NCBI GenBank assembly: GCA_028023455.1
Contig: JAQFVV010012402.1
Location: forward strand, 14,938,483-15,002,482
Origin: Epiperipatus broadwayi
Taxonomy: Eukaryota > Onychophora > Udeonychophora > Euonychophora > Peripatidae
Reading direction: 5' to 3'
Length of the DNA: 64,000 nt
Shown piece by piece: positions 9,240 through 22,440 of this stretch. The notes beneath the pieces were generated by a model, which saw nothing but the letters and a program-made list of their open reading frames with translations, did not search any database and was not told the origin of the DNA. Position numbers and translations under genes: made by a program. The first letter of the stretch is position 1; every line of letters starts with the position of its first letter.

Positions 9240-12065
9240 AAAGTTATTTTGAAAAGGCAGCTCAACAAGGAAAAAAATATTGCATGGCATTGAATTTGCT
9301 ATAAAGTCTAATTTGATATTTTCTATTCTGCAATGGTGTTAAAGAATAGATTGCAAAATTGTACATATGCTCATTTTATTAGCACATATATTCCAATGTT
9401 ACATTCAGAAAAAGAAATTTTTATTTCCTGGATAGAATTATCATAGAAATATCCTAAAAGATTGAAATTTTTTTCTTGGAAACATTAATGCACGCATTGA
9501 AATAACAATAGACTTTAGCAAAAAAATTGGAAATAATGATATTGGTGTTGTAAACTCAAATGGTCTACTAGTATTGAATCTTTGCATAATATATCGATTA
9601 TCATAAAACATTTTATTTAAGCAGAAAAATTGCTATAAAGAAACATGGATGCATCCATACTTCAAACAATGGCATTTAACAAATTATATTATAGTTAGGA
9701 ATCAGAATATGAGATTATATTGCATAAGCACTTACTAGTGTAAATTATTGGAAAGATCATAGATTAGAATCTCCAGTCTTAAAAATGATAGATCCCATTC
9801 CAATTATATCCATAAGAAATGGCGATCATTTTTTAGAATTACCTATTATACATTCAAAATTTCATTACTTATTAAACACTAAAAATGCTAACCTGAACTT
9901 TTAAGATTTGTCCAAATTACTGAGGCATGGAATCTGAAAAATATGACAAGGATGCAAGTAAATCTTTTTTTGGGTTCACTAAAAGAAAAAAAACCATGAT
10001 TGGTTTTGCAATAATAATCTTATTATTAATGGTTTGATTTAAAGAAATTTTTGGCTTGGCAGAGTATTAAATTGAATGTGGAGCTTCATAATCAATATAA
10101 AGACTTAAAGGCAAAATTCATTAACTGAAAAAAGACTTTAAAATGATCAATAGATTAAAATTGCTAATGGTGATTATTTTAGATCTTTTTTTTTCTTTTG
10201 ATATTTTGAAAGTAACATATTGACGTGAAAAATGGCATTTATAATCCTAATAAATTTATAAATAAAACTCTCATGTCCTAACAATAATATGTTGAATAGA
10301 TCAAAATAATATTTTGATCATCTTTTGAATAATGATAGAAGGATTCATAATTTTAATAATATATTTATTTTATCTACTCATTTAGATTTGGACAAAGGTA
10401 CCCTACACAATGAAGTTGAAACAGCTCTTTATAATCTTAAAAATTGAAATGCTACTGATTCCAATGAGAAACCTGAGGAAGTTTCAACATATAATAATAG
10501 TATACTAGTTTCAAAAATATTGGAATTTTTAGGAATAAATAAATAAATGGAAAAACAAAGTTTTAATAATTATCATGGTATATCACTCTTTTTCATGACA
10601 GCAAATGTATTTTAAAGTGTTTTGTTAAAAAGATTGCTTCCAGTCATAGATAACTATTTACCATAGATTCAATGTGGTTTTAGAGAATTAAAAAGCACCA
10701 TAGACAGATTTCTTTTGGTAGGCAAATGCAAGAACAGTGTGAAAAACAAAAGAATGATTTATATATTGCTTTTGTTGATTTGAATTAATAAAACAGATCT
10801 TGAAATTAATTGGTTGTCCATTAAAGTTTATTCATATTATACAGCTTTTACATGATAGTATAAGAGGAAATATTACTACTATAAGTGAAAAATCTAAGCT
10901 TTTTGAAATGAAAACTGATGCTTAAACAAATATGTACACTGGTCTACTTTTGTTTTTGATTTTTATGATAATTGTCTTTTTAACTGTTTCTATATGGATT
11001 AATGAATCAAGGCGAAAAATGTGATAAAGGTTTGTGCTAGAATTTTTAATAAAAATCAAGTAAAAGCCAAAACAAACATTTCATTTTCTTGGATTTTGAA
11101 TTTACATTAAACTGATGATTGTGCTATTTTCGGCAATTCAAAATATAATCTATATAATGTACTTAAAGTTGTAAATACAACATATAATGGTTTAGTAATT
11201 ATTGAAAACTTGTATCCTTTATTATAAAGTGATGAAAGAAAAATATTCAGCAACTTTTAACTTGGATATTTGTTAACTTGAAAATGTAATCTACTAAATA
11301 TTTTGGTAGCTTTCTAAGTAGAAAGATAGATTTAAATATTATGGTGCAACATATATTCCAACATGTTCATCTTTTTAAAAGTTCAAGGATAGGATATTTC
11401 ATCATAATGAAATGGTAGTGGTAATTAAGTTAGCTGTATCTAAATCTGTTATTTTACCTAATTTATGGTAAGATAATGAGACTTGGACACTATATCAACA
11501 TAACAAAAAGGCATTAAAAATTTTACATAACAATTATTACATAAAATTTCTAAAATACAATCGCAAGATTATAAGACTAATCAATATGTTCTTCAACTTA
11601 TTGGATATGATACTATAGTCCACTATTGTAAAACCAGATCTTTATTGGATTGAACATCTAAAAGAAATGAATAATAGAAAACTTCTTAAAAAAGTGTTAT
11701 ATGGTGAACTTGAACATAGTTTTCTTTGGGAAGACTACATTTACATTATAAAGGTCATCTCAAAGATATTCTAAAGAAATGCAGTATTACTTTTTTTCAT
11801 TAAAAAGACATTTTTGCTGAGGATAAAATCCCTAGCAATGCCACAATTAGACTTGATATTAAAGTATTTCAGAAACAAACATTTTTTGCAAAAGAGGTTA
11901 AAAGGTAAGATTGCAAACATGATCAGAATAATAAACCACCATATACTATGTGTGGACATATTTGTGCTCCACAGATTGATTTGTTTAGGCATCACAAAAC
12001 TTCTATAATATATTCTTAGAGTTGAAATGGTCATATTCATTTGTGGTCAGCTACTGACAGCAATG
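9240..12065 (+). pseudogene. Decayed APE-type non-LTR retrotransposon (endonuclease and reverse transcriptase), copy 1
   Basis: Domains can be read in order through many stops and frameshifts. LGNINARIE (about 9475-9501) corresponds to the (L)GDFNAR motif of the APE-like endonuclease. TWMHPYFKQWHLTNYIIV (about 9643-9700) is the endonuclease C-terminal block, seen in this LINE type as WMHPRSKHWHLIDY. NDLYIAFVDLN (about 10750-10785) is reverse-transcriptase motif A. TDDCAIFGNS (11111 on) stands for the YADD box with its first residues altered. CGHICAPQIDLFRHHKT (11951 on) is the C-terminal zinc-finger-like end. Length is close to a complete pol frame. Non-functional: the active-site box is changed and no long frame survives. 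Confidence 0.75.
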
Positions 12066-12900
12066 ATATGGAGTAATACCCTTATAAATATATTATATAA
12101 TGAAAAGTATATTGATTAATAGTTGATTAGTATAAATTCTCAATATTGTTTTCATATTAAGACCACACTGGTGTATCTTGAAAAGATAATCCAAGAGATA
12201 TTGAGAGTAAATACATATTTATTTAAAGGAGAGAGTAAACTATAATTTTAGTGAGAAATAATTTGTAAAAGAAATAGCATGATTAAGTAAGGCAGAGTAA
12301 ACTGAATAATCCTCAACTAGAATCTCTTCTCATTTTTGCAGATTGACTAGTCTGTTAGACTTCAGAGAAAATAGATTCAAAGTTATAAAAACATAGAATC
12401 ATGTATTTGGTTACTTCAACTTAAACATCATTGGAAGTATTACATTTCTATGGATTGTTTAACAAAAGGACAGTCTAGAGTCATAATGCAGGTCACCATG
12501 GTCTAAATTATGATTTATTATATGTCCATATAGCAATTATCTGTGTAAGTAGTCAATTTAATACTATTTGTATTTGGTTCTTAATCCAACAACTACTAAA
12601 TAATAAATCCATTTTATAATAGATACATATATATTGTAACCTTCTCATACTCATTTAGCCAGTCAAATTACATGTTTGGGAACCATAACTTCCTTTGTAA
12701 TCTTCCTAGCTGCAACTAATCTAGAATATAAGCCTAAAAATAAATGTTAAACTAAAGAGACGATTTCTTTATTGACTAAGCTCGCATGAAACTATAAACT
12801 TAAAGAAGATTACAAGACAATTAATAACTTCTGGTCAAACTAGCTTCAAAATTCACAAACAAGCAAACAAACAAAAGGCTATGAAATAAATTTAATATTC
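12066..12900. other. A+T-rich spacer after LINE copy 1
   Basis: May include LINE 3' UTR remnants. No other feature recognised. Confidence 0.35.
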
Positions 12901-13497
12901 ATTAAACCAATAAATAAATAATAATTAGATCGATGGAATGAATATGAAATTAACATTATAAATTAAGCAATAAGTAAAGTAGGATGTAAAAGACTAAATG
13001 GATGATGAAAATAAGTAATAATTAAATAATAAACTGACATGAGTCTGAGAATGAAGAGAAAATAATGAAGATGTATCAGAATAATGAATGATTAAGATGA
13101 TGGTAGAATAAGAGTTAATGGATAATTAAGATGATAATGGAATAAGAGCTAATGAATGGTGAGTTAATTAGGATAATGAATTAGGATGAAAGAAGAACAT
13201 TAAACCAATAAATAAATAATAATTAGATCGATGGAATGAATATGAAATTAACATTATAAATTAAGCAATAAGTAAAGTAGGATGTAAAAGACTAAATGGA
13301 TGATGAAAATAAGTAATAATTAAATAATAAACTGACATGAGTCTGAGAATGAAGAGAAAAGAATGAAGATGTATCAGAATAATGAATGATTAAGATGATG
13401 GTAGAATAAGAGTTAATGGATAATTAAGATGATAATGGAATAAGAGCTAATGAATGGTGAGTTAATTAGGATAATGAATTAGGATGAAAGAAGAATA
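12901..13497 (+). repeat. 298-bp perfect-looking tandem duplication
   Basis: Copy 1 (12901-13198) and copy 2 (13199-13496) are almost identical; I see one clear difference (GAAAATAATG against GAAAAGAATG). Each unit contains internal degenerate repeats of phrases such as GATGATGGTAGAATAAGAG and TAATGGATAATTAAG. It is purine-rich on the plus strand and has no coding content. The near-identity indicates a recent event or a collapsed/expanded array. The minus-strand frame at 13466-13669 overlapping its right edge is a chance frame. Confidence 0.9.
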
Positions 13498-13989
13498 ACG
13501 AAAAATTGAAATGACAGATGAGAAAAATGATAATGATGAAAGATGATGTCCAGAACTCTAAGTTTGATATTGAATTAAATGATAATGAGGCAACTAAATC
13601 AAATATGGATTCCAAACTTAACAAAACCAGAATATTCACCATAAAGTCAAAACAAGCTATACATTTCAAACAAAAGAAGCAATTTATACTTTAAAGTTAT
13701 ATTTAAATGCGTTTTACATGATTAAAACATTATATTGGAAGTGTAAAATTGGAAAAAAAAAATAATATAGAAATATAGTGATTAAGAGATCAAATTAATG
13801 CCCAGCCAATACATTAAGGCCCTGATAGCTATTTTTTGTAAGATTCTATCCCCAAAAATGTGAATGTTAAAGCTCAAGGTGTGAATGGAAATTATAATCA
13901 AATTAGATTGTGGAATAAATGTGCTAATTAAATGTAAAGAAAAATTTTACAATTTATCTTTATATAAAATCAGATGTAAAATTGATATT
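13498..13989. other. A+T-rich spacer before LINE copy 2
   Basis: May carry decayed endonuclease sequence of the second LINE; none is legible. Confidence 0.3.
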
Positions 13990-16040
13990 CATTCTTTAGA
14001 AAAATCTACTATATGTACTAAATTTGAATAGCTATTAAACTCTAAAATTGCTAATTTGGATCTTCAGCATTATGATATTACTGAAGCACGGAATTCTATT
14101 AAGGAGTATGTTATGAAAAAAAATCTTTTCTTGCATTCACCAAAAAGAAAAATCATGATTAGTTTTCAGACAATGATCATATTATTAGTGATTTAATTAA
14201 AAAGAAACATGGCAGTCTCTGCTTGGAAAAATAATAAATCAAATGTAAACTTCATAGTAAATATAAAGATCTGGAGGCAAAAGTTCAACTGACAAGAAGG
14301 ATTAAAAATGATTAGTGGATTAAAACTGCAAAGAAGATACAAACATTTATTGATAGTGATCATTCTAAATCTTTTTTGTTGTTGACACATTAAAGCAATA
14401 TATGGACCTGAGAAACAGTATAACAATCCTATTAAATTTAGCACTGAAACTCTCTTATATGATGCCAGTAATATGTTGAACAGATAAAAAAGAGTATTAT
14501 TATCATCTTTTGAATAATAAAATAATTAATATGATTTTTAATGATATATCCATTTTATTTACTCATTTAGATAAAGATATCCAGCTTAATGAAGTCAGAA
14601 CAGCTCTTTGTAATCTTAAAACTGGAAAGGCTGCAGTTGTTAGCTTCAAAAATATTGGAATCTTTTAGGAATATCTGTACCCATGAAGTTATGCAATCTG
14701 CTTTTAAGGATTCTTTTATTGGTCCAATTTTTAAAACCAAAGGGAATAGACAAGATTATAGCAAAATTACTTTCAAAAATTTTGAATAGATTGCTTCTAG
14801 TTATAGATGGCTATCAGGGACTCAATATAGGCTTAGGAAATCAATGTGCTATAGCTATGATTTTTGTTGCCAAGCAAATGCAGGAAAAATATTGAACAAA
14901 GGAATGATTTATGTATTGCTTTGGTAAACACATTTGATTCAGTTATTAGAACAGATCTATAGCATTATTTGAAATTAGATTGTTGTTTATCAAAATTTAT
15001 TCATATTATACAGCTTCTATATGATGGAATGAGGGAAAATGTTATTACTACAAGTGAAAAAGTGTGTGGCATTTGAAATAAAAACTGGTGTGTAAACAAG
15101 GATGTATTCTTTAATCTTTATGAATGGCCTTGGGAATTGTTTATATGAAATTTAGTCAGACAGGGATCAAGATACAATATAGGTTTGATGTTGGAATTTT
15201 AAATTTGAGTCAGTTAAAAGCAAAAACAATTTTCTTAATGTTTTGAATGCAATTTATAAAGATATAGGTTTATTAATTTCAAACACCTCCATTTTTTAAT
15301 CATCCAGGAATGGAAGTAAAATTCTCAACCATTTTTGGCTTGGATGGTTATCAACTTGAGAATGTAAACTAGTTTAAATACCTTGGTAGTTTTATAAATA
15401 AAAAGGTAACTTAGATGTTGAGATTCAATGTAGACTCCAAAGTGCTGCTGCTTTTAGCAAGTTAAAAGAAAGGTATGTCATCATAGGGAAATAACTACAG
15501 TAATTAAGATAGCTGCATATAAAACTGTTATTTTATCTAATTAAAGACATTAGAAAAGTTTCATTTTAGAAACATAATGGCAAAATCATAAAATTAATAT
15601 ATTCTCCAGATTACTGGATGTGATATCAAGTCCATTACTGTAAACTTATATCTTCATTGGATTGTATATATAAAACAAATTCCTAAGAATGTTTTATGGG
15701 AAATTTGAATATGGGTTTCATAAAAGAAGTAGACCCTGACTTTATTATAGGGATTATCTCAAAACATTCTAATAAAGTACAATGCCAATTGTTTCCATTG
15801 GGAAGATATGGCAAAGAATAGAATCCATTGAAGAGTTATAATTACACATGGTGTTGAAGTATTTCAGAAAGAAAAGTTTTCTGCTAAAGAAATTAAAAGA
15901 CATTGTCATGAATCTCAAGTAAACAGAAAAATGGATCAGCATGTGGATGTATTTGTGGTTCACAAAAGAAGTCCTCTCCCTTATCTTCTTTTTTTGTAGG
16001 TGGAATGGCTATATTCATTGTTGAGTGGCTGTTTATTATG
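13990..16040 (+). pseudogene. Decayed APE-type non-LTR retrotransposon, copy 2 (reverse-transcriptase part)
   Basis: Same family as copy 1. LLNSKIANLDLQHYDITE (about 14030-14085) parallels the stretch at about 9870-9920. LDKDIQLNEVRTALCNLK (about 14569-14622) is the region before the palm, and FIGPIFKTKGNRQDYSKI (about 14715-14770) is the (I)PIFKKG-type block. The motif A region and the C-terminal zinc-finger-like end (about 15940-15970) are badly eroded. No endonuclease is legible, so this copy is 5'-truncated or decayed. Short open frames at 14589-14895 are overlapping fragments of it. Confidence 0.65.
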
Positions 16041-16569
16041 ATAATAACCAAAGAAAATAATCAGATCAGTATTAGTAAAAACTACAAGTTACAGCTTACA
16101 AATATCTGAATAAAAGGGTGACCCAGTTCTTAATATAAACAAAGTGTTCACTTTGCTATATGAGGCTTCCCACATTTCCAAGTTTTGGATCTTAATGTCA
16201 TCTTTGGTTAAATATCTCTAATTGACAGGTCAACAGAATTATTAACTATTATAATCTCTATTAGATTAATTAGTCAATTACCCTTCAATATAACACAGCC
16301 CAAGTACATATAGCTACTCCAAGAATTAGACATAATTTCTCTTTGATGATACATTTTCATTGCATAAATTTCTGAAATATTGTTGTCAAACATTGTAAAA
16401 GTTTGGTCCAAAATTAAATACAACCAAGTGTGTATGAAACAAAAATTCTTCAGGTATATCATTTCAATATAAAATTTCCAACCCAGATAAAGTACAAGTA
16501 ATTAAAAATATTGTCAGCCTAAAGAATGTTAGACAATTCTAGTATCTTCTGTCTGATTATTTTGAGAGC
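16041..16569. other. A+T-rich stretch, nothing seen
   Basis: Includes a chance minus-strand frame at 16274-16462 with no recognisable content. Confidence 0.3.
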
Positions 16570-16670
16570 TTTTTTTTTTTCATGTGTCATAGCATCGGAA
16601 GTGAACCCGCTAACCCGGGACAACTGTTTGTAAGGCAGCTGTGTTGACCTCCCGACCATCAAGTTACAAA
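16570..16670 (-). mobile_element. tRNA-derived SINE or retropseudogene, copy 1
   Basis: On the minus strand the sequence reads GATGGTCGGGAGGTC (A-box-like), AGCTGCCTTACAAACAG (anticodon-arm-like, loop CTTACAA), GGGTTCACTTCC (B box), then TGACACATG and an A tail of about ten A. It aligns along its length with the plus-strand copy at 16706-16800. The acceptor stem does not pair, so this is not a functional tRNA gene. Confidence 0.65.
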
Positions 16671-16690
16671 ATTCGTAATCAATTGCTTTA

Positions 16691-16810
16691 AAAAAAATAG
16701 AAATGTCAAACATTGATGGCCTAGTGGTTAGCATAGCTGCCTTCCAAGCAGCTGGCCCGGGTTCACTTCCCGGTAAACGCTTTGACATATGAAAAAAAAA
16801 AATAGAAATG
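16691..16810 (+). mobile_element. tRNA-Gly(TCC)-like SINE with A tail and target-site duplication
   Basis: The A box (TGGCCTAGTGGTTAGC), a perfect 5-bp anticodon stem GCTGC/GCAGC with loop CTTCCAA (anticodon TCC), and the B box GGGTTCACTTCC closely resemble eukaryotic tRNA-Gly. The acceptor ends do not pair as in a tRNA. The unit ends TGACATATG plus an A tail. AAAAAATAGAAATG is present before (to 16705) and again after the tail (to 16810), which is the expected target-site duplication. The element proper is about 16706-16800, a very short SINE or tRNA retropseudogene. Confidence 0.7.
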
Positions 16811-17489
16811 GCACTCGTCAGTAATTAAAGATGTTCAGAAAGCAAAATAATTGTTATCAAGCAAATTACTAATTCATTTTGATAGCACTAAGGAAGTATA
16901 GCTAACTATTAATGTTTATGAATAGCCAATTAAACTATAGTCAGATTGATGAAAAGATGTGCCAACTATAATTTTTGAAATCAAGAAATTCCACTATTCT
17001 GTTTGGTTGGCCTTTTTTTATAAGTTATTATTGAAGATACTATCTAGTGACAGATTATTGCCAGAATACTTAAACCCATGCACATTGGAAAAATATTCTA
17101 GCCTCCTATGATTAGCATCTTATATGGAAAAATTACTCACAGAGATACATTAGCTAGGAATTCCAAGAGAGAAGAACCTTACAATACAAAAGTTGATTGC
17201 TTGAATTAAAAATATTAAATAGCAAAAAAGTGATAAGCTAGATAAAGCTTACCTCTTGATAACAAATTGTATCAGGAAGAATTGGGCAGTTCATAAACTT
17301 CAATGCTTAGCACTAGCATTTGGGATAATTCACAAGACCTTCCATTAATGAGAGATAGGATGGTGGAACCACAGAGGCAAAAAAAAAATTTTTTTGATAA
17401 GGGATATCCAGATATTGTATACACAAAAATGTTAGCACATGATTAATGAAAAGTTATATATTGTAATATAAAGCCATAAAATTTAATAA
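16811..17489. other. A+T-rich stretch, possible decayed gypsy pol
   Basis: Scattered Trp/His-containing phrases around 17260-17370 might be the region upstream of the integrase core, but nothing is convincing. Confidence 0.25.
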
Positions 17490-17945
17490 CAAAGAGATCT
17501 CGTGGCTGCAAGAATTTATTAATGAACAATTGTTACTAGTTTTGATTGAGGCATACTCGAGTTGGGCAGAGTATATTGCCTCATTAAAACATAAATACTA
17601 ATTAGATTATTGGAAAATTAAAAAATATTTTTTTCAGAATGGTGGTATAATTAAAGGCCCAGATAAAATGGGAGGAAAATTTTAGAAAAAGAGGCATCAA
17701 ATATTGATACATCTTATCATCCTAAATCAAACAAGATAGTAAAAATTCCATGCATCTCTTTTAATTGCTCTTTAAAAAATCTGGAAATGAAAAAAACAGA
17801 AAACATTATATGCAGCCCTATTATCAATACATTATGCCTTTGATAAGTATAAGAAAAACCTCTGCAGAGTTGTTGATGGACAGAAGATTAAGAATTAAAT
17901 TGTCAATGTTAATTAATAAGTGAATAGAAAGAATAATCATGACAA
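17490..17945 (+). pseudogene. Ty3/gypsy integrase remnant
   Basis: In sliding frames, LLVLIEAYSSWAEYIAS (about 17528-17580) matches the first catalytic block of retroviral-type integrases (usually VDxxSxW-like; the Asp is Glu here). GPDKMGGKF (about 17658-17685) corresponds to the second-Asp block. TSYHPKSNKIVKI (about 17710-17750) is the YHPxSNGxxER block. SAELLMDRRLRIKLSMLI (about 17865-17920) is the post-catalytic PxELLxGRRLRTxL block. Stops and frameshifts make it non-functional. LTRs were not identified. Confidence 0.65.
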
Positions 17946-19435
17946 GATTATCAAAATAAACAGTTACTATGCAAATAGAATGAGATAGAGAATGAACACT
18001 GACATCTTAATTATTAACATAGTGAAATTATAAAACAAATAATTATTCACAGATTATAATAGGCAAATAAAAAAAAATAATTTAAAAGCAGAGAAAATCG
18101 AGTCTCTGACACATGACTAAATTGCTTAGAATCAGAAGATGGAACCTGTAGGAGTAAAACATCAACAAAATGATAAACCCAAACAAGTACAAGACACTAA
18201 TAGAAAGTAAAATGCCAAGATAAAAAAAAAAGAATGCCCTAAAAAATTCTAAGATTATGTATTAAAAGTATTCTATTTCAAATTCTTAATTAAGAAAAGA
18301 ATTGAAATACAAGAAATATTAGATGCAGAAAGATTTTTACAAAAGTAAAATATTTTTCAGATGATAAAAAATTATTTCCAAATTTGTGTTTCTATAACTT
18401 AAAATCTTCAAAAATAATTGTTTTTAACAATAAATAAACATTTTTAGAATTAAAAAAAACGTTTTGAATATTAAAATGTTTCTAAAATTAATTAAGATGT
18501 TTGCAAATTTTACTTTATTTTAAAATAGTAATCAGATTAAAGTATCTATATATATTTCCTATTCATTAGTTTATAGTTCTGAATACAAAAAAAAAAAGGA
18601 TCTGGTATAAAAAGAAATCATAAGATTTATTGAGACTTTTGTAGAATTGAAAATAATATAAAGCAGAAGAAATATAGAAGGAAACAGAAGAACAGACAAT
18701 TTGCTTTTAAACAATAAATTAGGATGTTAAGGAAAATATGACAGGTCATTTTAGTATGCCGTAAATGTATGTATATAATGTATCAGAACATTATGGTACA
18801 TGGGTTCAAACACTTAAAATTTCCACTTCATTAAGACTAAAGTGACATTCTCTTTAAATAGAGAAAAATAAAAGGGAAAGTTTCAAGTTGTATTTTTTAA
18901 AAATTATATTTGTTTCAAATAGATTTACATATGTATAAAACCCTGCTTGGCTAGATATTAAAGTACAGTTATTCAGGTTTATTAAACTTTATGGAAAAAA
19001 AAGTAGAACAAGTTATAGCTTTTTTTTTATTTTCTAAAAGATAAAATTATGTAATTTTTAATTAAATTTTTCTTTTGTTTTATGTTAAACTTATTTCTAT
19101 TGTTAGCAGATAAACAGATCTGTAAAATTACCTTTCCTTATTTCTTTCTTTCTAGTTTTTTTTTTTAAATAAAAATTATTTATTTATATTGCTAGATATC
19201 GATTTGATATTAAATTAAATATAAATGAGTTGTATATTATTTCGATTTATTTATAATTTGATTAAGTGTTTATATTTGTTAAGTACAGAATAATCTTAAA
19301 CCATTTAGAATTGAATATAATGTCCAATCAGTAAATTTGTTTAAATTCTGAATTTATCTCCTGCTAGCTGAAAAGTTTATTTAAACAGCGCTCTTTGTAG
19401 TTTAGCGCAGCAGTCAACTCCATAGCTAAAGATTC
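17946..19435. other. A+T-rich stretch, nothing certain
   Basis: Very low complexity, with runs of A and T. A somewhat GC-richer patch at 19380-19435 just before the ATG at 19436 could be the end of an LTR, but no matching second LTR was found. Confidence 0.25.
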
Positions 19436-19630
19436 ATGGATCCAGTTCAATTGTTACATCTGATGCTTGAGCATCAAATCATTCAACTATTTAAATTTAA
19501 AAAATTAGTTGAAAAGCAAAGACACAATAAATACTTTGTAAATTACACATTTGGTTTTAACTTTTATGGAAAACATGATCTCATAATGTGCAATGGAACT
19601 TTATTGCTTTTCATCAATGACCTGATTTAG
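19436..19630 (+). pseudogene. Possible Gag N-terminus remnant
   Basis: A 64-codon frame starting MDPVQLLHLMLEHQIIQL resembles the Gln/Leu-rich amphipathic start of LTR-retrotransposon Gag proteins. The remainder (KFKKLVEKQRHNKYF onward) is weaker. It lies about 1.5 kb after the gypsy integrase remnant, so it could belong to a second, neighbouring element. A chance frame is a real alternative. Confidence 0.25.
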
Positions 19631-21517
19631 TTAAAAATACTTATAGTATAATATTTAATATGTTAAAATGCATTTCTCCTACTTATTTAATCAGCAAAAA
19701 AAAAAAAAACACAACAACAACTGCTGAATCCTTGATATATCAGCATAGAGACATTCTAATGAGACTTGTCCACTGCTTCCCAAAAACTTTAGTATTTTCT
19801 TATTCCAAATAATGAAAAGAAATTAATGTATTCCATCCACATTACTATAAATATATTACCAATAATAAAAAAAATTAAATCACAATTAATGTTATTAATA
19901 TTGACAATGTTATGCATTATATCATATATGTTTAATTTATTTTTAAAAGAGAGAGTTAAAAATTATTTTCTGCTTATTTCACTTTTCTGCATATCTAGAT
20001 TTTGAAGTTGTTATGATAAATGCATTTAAATATTACATTCCATGATAAGGTGATGTTCAGTCAGAAGCAGTAAATTAACATTGCAAATTATCTCAAATTT
20101 AAATTCTTATGCAAAATTGTGACACATTATTTAGCCAATATTATGATTTATTCTTTAGTATGATACTTTCAATGTTGAATTTATTCTATGGTTTCAATGT
20201 TGGGCTGACTTAGAGATTAGGTCTTGAGCAACTCTTATAAGCTTCAATAGATTTAGTTTTATTGATTTTAATATTATTTGGATATGTCGGTTTTTATATA
20301 TATGACAAATGATTTGAGTGAAAACAAGATCTTGTACATATGCTAATGAAACTGCATTTTAAGTCTCTTAACATGCTTTACATATTATTTTAAGGACAGA
20401 AGTTCAAATAGGTAAAATTACCCCAAATAACACATTATAGAACAAAAGCTTATAGATTCTTTTTTACCAGATGGTCAAATGAGTGAATCTTAATAATTTT
20501 TGCATCTTTGCTTATCTTTCTATTTTATAATTGCTAAATAATCATTTAGTAACCAATAATTATAGGATTGAGATAGTTATGGAATGACTATATAATTAAA
20601 AAAAATATTAATCTTACTTGAAAATTGTTACCTACATAAACAATTTTCTTTCACATAGATATGAATTCAAGTTATTAGTTTAGAAGGTGTATATGCTAAT
20701 TATTATGCCATAAAACTAATTATATACTATAATACTTGATTGTAAATCAAGTGGAAAACATATCAGAGTATAAATTACTGGCCAATAATAATTACACTAT
20801 TCTAATTATCTATTAAAGATAGAAAGTTTTAGTCACTTAAAAAGAATAAGAAATATTTCATACTTGTAAATGCCGAGTTCATCAAAAAATTTAATTATAT
20901 CTCAGAATGACATTAGTATAAGGTGATTTATGATAATCACATATAAATGTCATGTATTCAGTATGAAACTAAATAAAAACCATAAGCTAGAACTTCTGCT
21001 AAGTTTTCTATAACAATGGTTATCTGATATCCAATGAGTTTCAAGATTTTAATATGTTTAACATGTTTTAATGGAAAATAATAATGGATTTTTCAGACAT
21101 TTACAGATATTACTACTGCATTATACATCAGTTAATTTAGATTTTATATAATAAAATAATTTATTGTAGCAAATTATACTGGTTACTCTTATACAGAGCA
21201 TAATATTATAACAGCCAGTAGTTCTATGTTTGAAGATCAATATTTACGGAACAGATCTTTTTGCTATATGATTAAAGAAAAATCTAATTTTAGGTATTTC
21301 TAATTTCCATTTTTTAAAAGTTAAGCAGATTAAATAAGCAATTATATTAAGTGGCAGGTTAATTCTAAATATTTTATTTTTTAATGCTATTCCAATTAAT
21401 CTAACTATTTATTCTACTATAATAATTGCTGAATATATGGGTCTAACCCAAGTGTTTAGTTTAACTGATATTGTTTTTTAATCAACATCTTTAACATAGT
21501 GTCATAATTATTACACC

Positions 21518-21549
<32 letters not shown>

Positions 21550-22319
21550 ACAATGAACTACTAGATTTTTAAACAATAGTTTATTTGCAGAATTTGATGT
21601 TGGCTGGTCTAGCTGCTTGTCAGTGGTATTTCATCATTATATATTATGTGTTGCTTGTTTATTTGGAAATTATATATAGCACAAAATACAGATATTGAAA
21701 TTTTCTGAATAATTCATACCTCGGGGTTTAATTTTTAAAACAAGAAAAAAATATAATGTCTTGTGAAAACACTACCTAGAATTTCATAAGCCAATTTCTT
21801 ATTTTATAAGACAACAGAAAATACTTTGGACCAGGCAATACTTAGGACATTCCATTATGCAATAATTGTGTACCATTTGTAACTTGAGTTCAATATTATA
21901 ATTAAATATATATATATTTTAAAAAAATTATATATGTGTGTGTGAGAGAGTTTTATTAAAGAGAGAAAATTTACTCTTGGTAATGTTCATTCTTTGAACT
22001 TTATTAATAAAATATATAAGCTCACATATAAACAGATTTATTTCAAAAATAAGCATGTTAAAGTTTAAAAATTTGTTGTTGTTTTTTTTTTTAAAAAAAA
22101 GAATAATGATCTCCACAAACAATAAGAATTGTTTTTTATAACTGACTCCAGATGTATTTGTTATTTCATTTTCTTTTCTGACAAAGATGCTTAGAGTTTA
22201 CCAAAAAAAATTATATAATTCAAAATATTATTATGACTTAGTGAATTTTTTGAAACTTTATACACAAATTTCTTTGCACTGAATTATTTCAAAAACCAGC
22301 CCACATAAATAACTTTTTC
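19631..22319. other. A+T-rich desert with simple repeats
   Basis: No gene seen. A compound (TA)n(TG)n microsatellite lies at about 21519-21550, and a second TA/TG tract lies near 21903-21945. Long A runs occur at 19697-19710. Confidence 0.5.
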
Positions 22320-22440
22320 AGAAGTAATCATTTTAAAACAGGCAAAACTCTCTATACGTATTGCCACTCAGTGCAAGCCAGAGTAATCAATGGATGCCAG
22401 AATGAGCAAGCATAAGAAATGATGATCATGTGATGTTTAT
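22320..22440 (+). mobile_element. Family-A repeat, truncated copy 4
   Basis: Contains a short inverted part (GCCACTCAGTGCAAGCCAGA, GTAATCAATGGATGCCAGAA) followed directly by the sense tail GAAATGATGATCATGTGATG. Most of the unit is missing, but the left-inverted, right-sense order is the same as in the other copies. Confidence 0.6.

Noticed and set aside
9475-12000. Treating the LINE zinc-finger-like end as a host zinc-finger gene
   Set aside because: It follows endonuclease and reverse-transcriptase blocks in order and is the usual C-terminus of such LINEs.
16706-16780. Functional tRNA-Gly gene
   Set aside because: Acceptor stem does not pair, and an A tail with target duplication shows retroposition.
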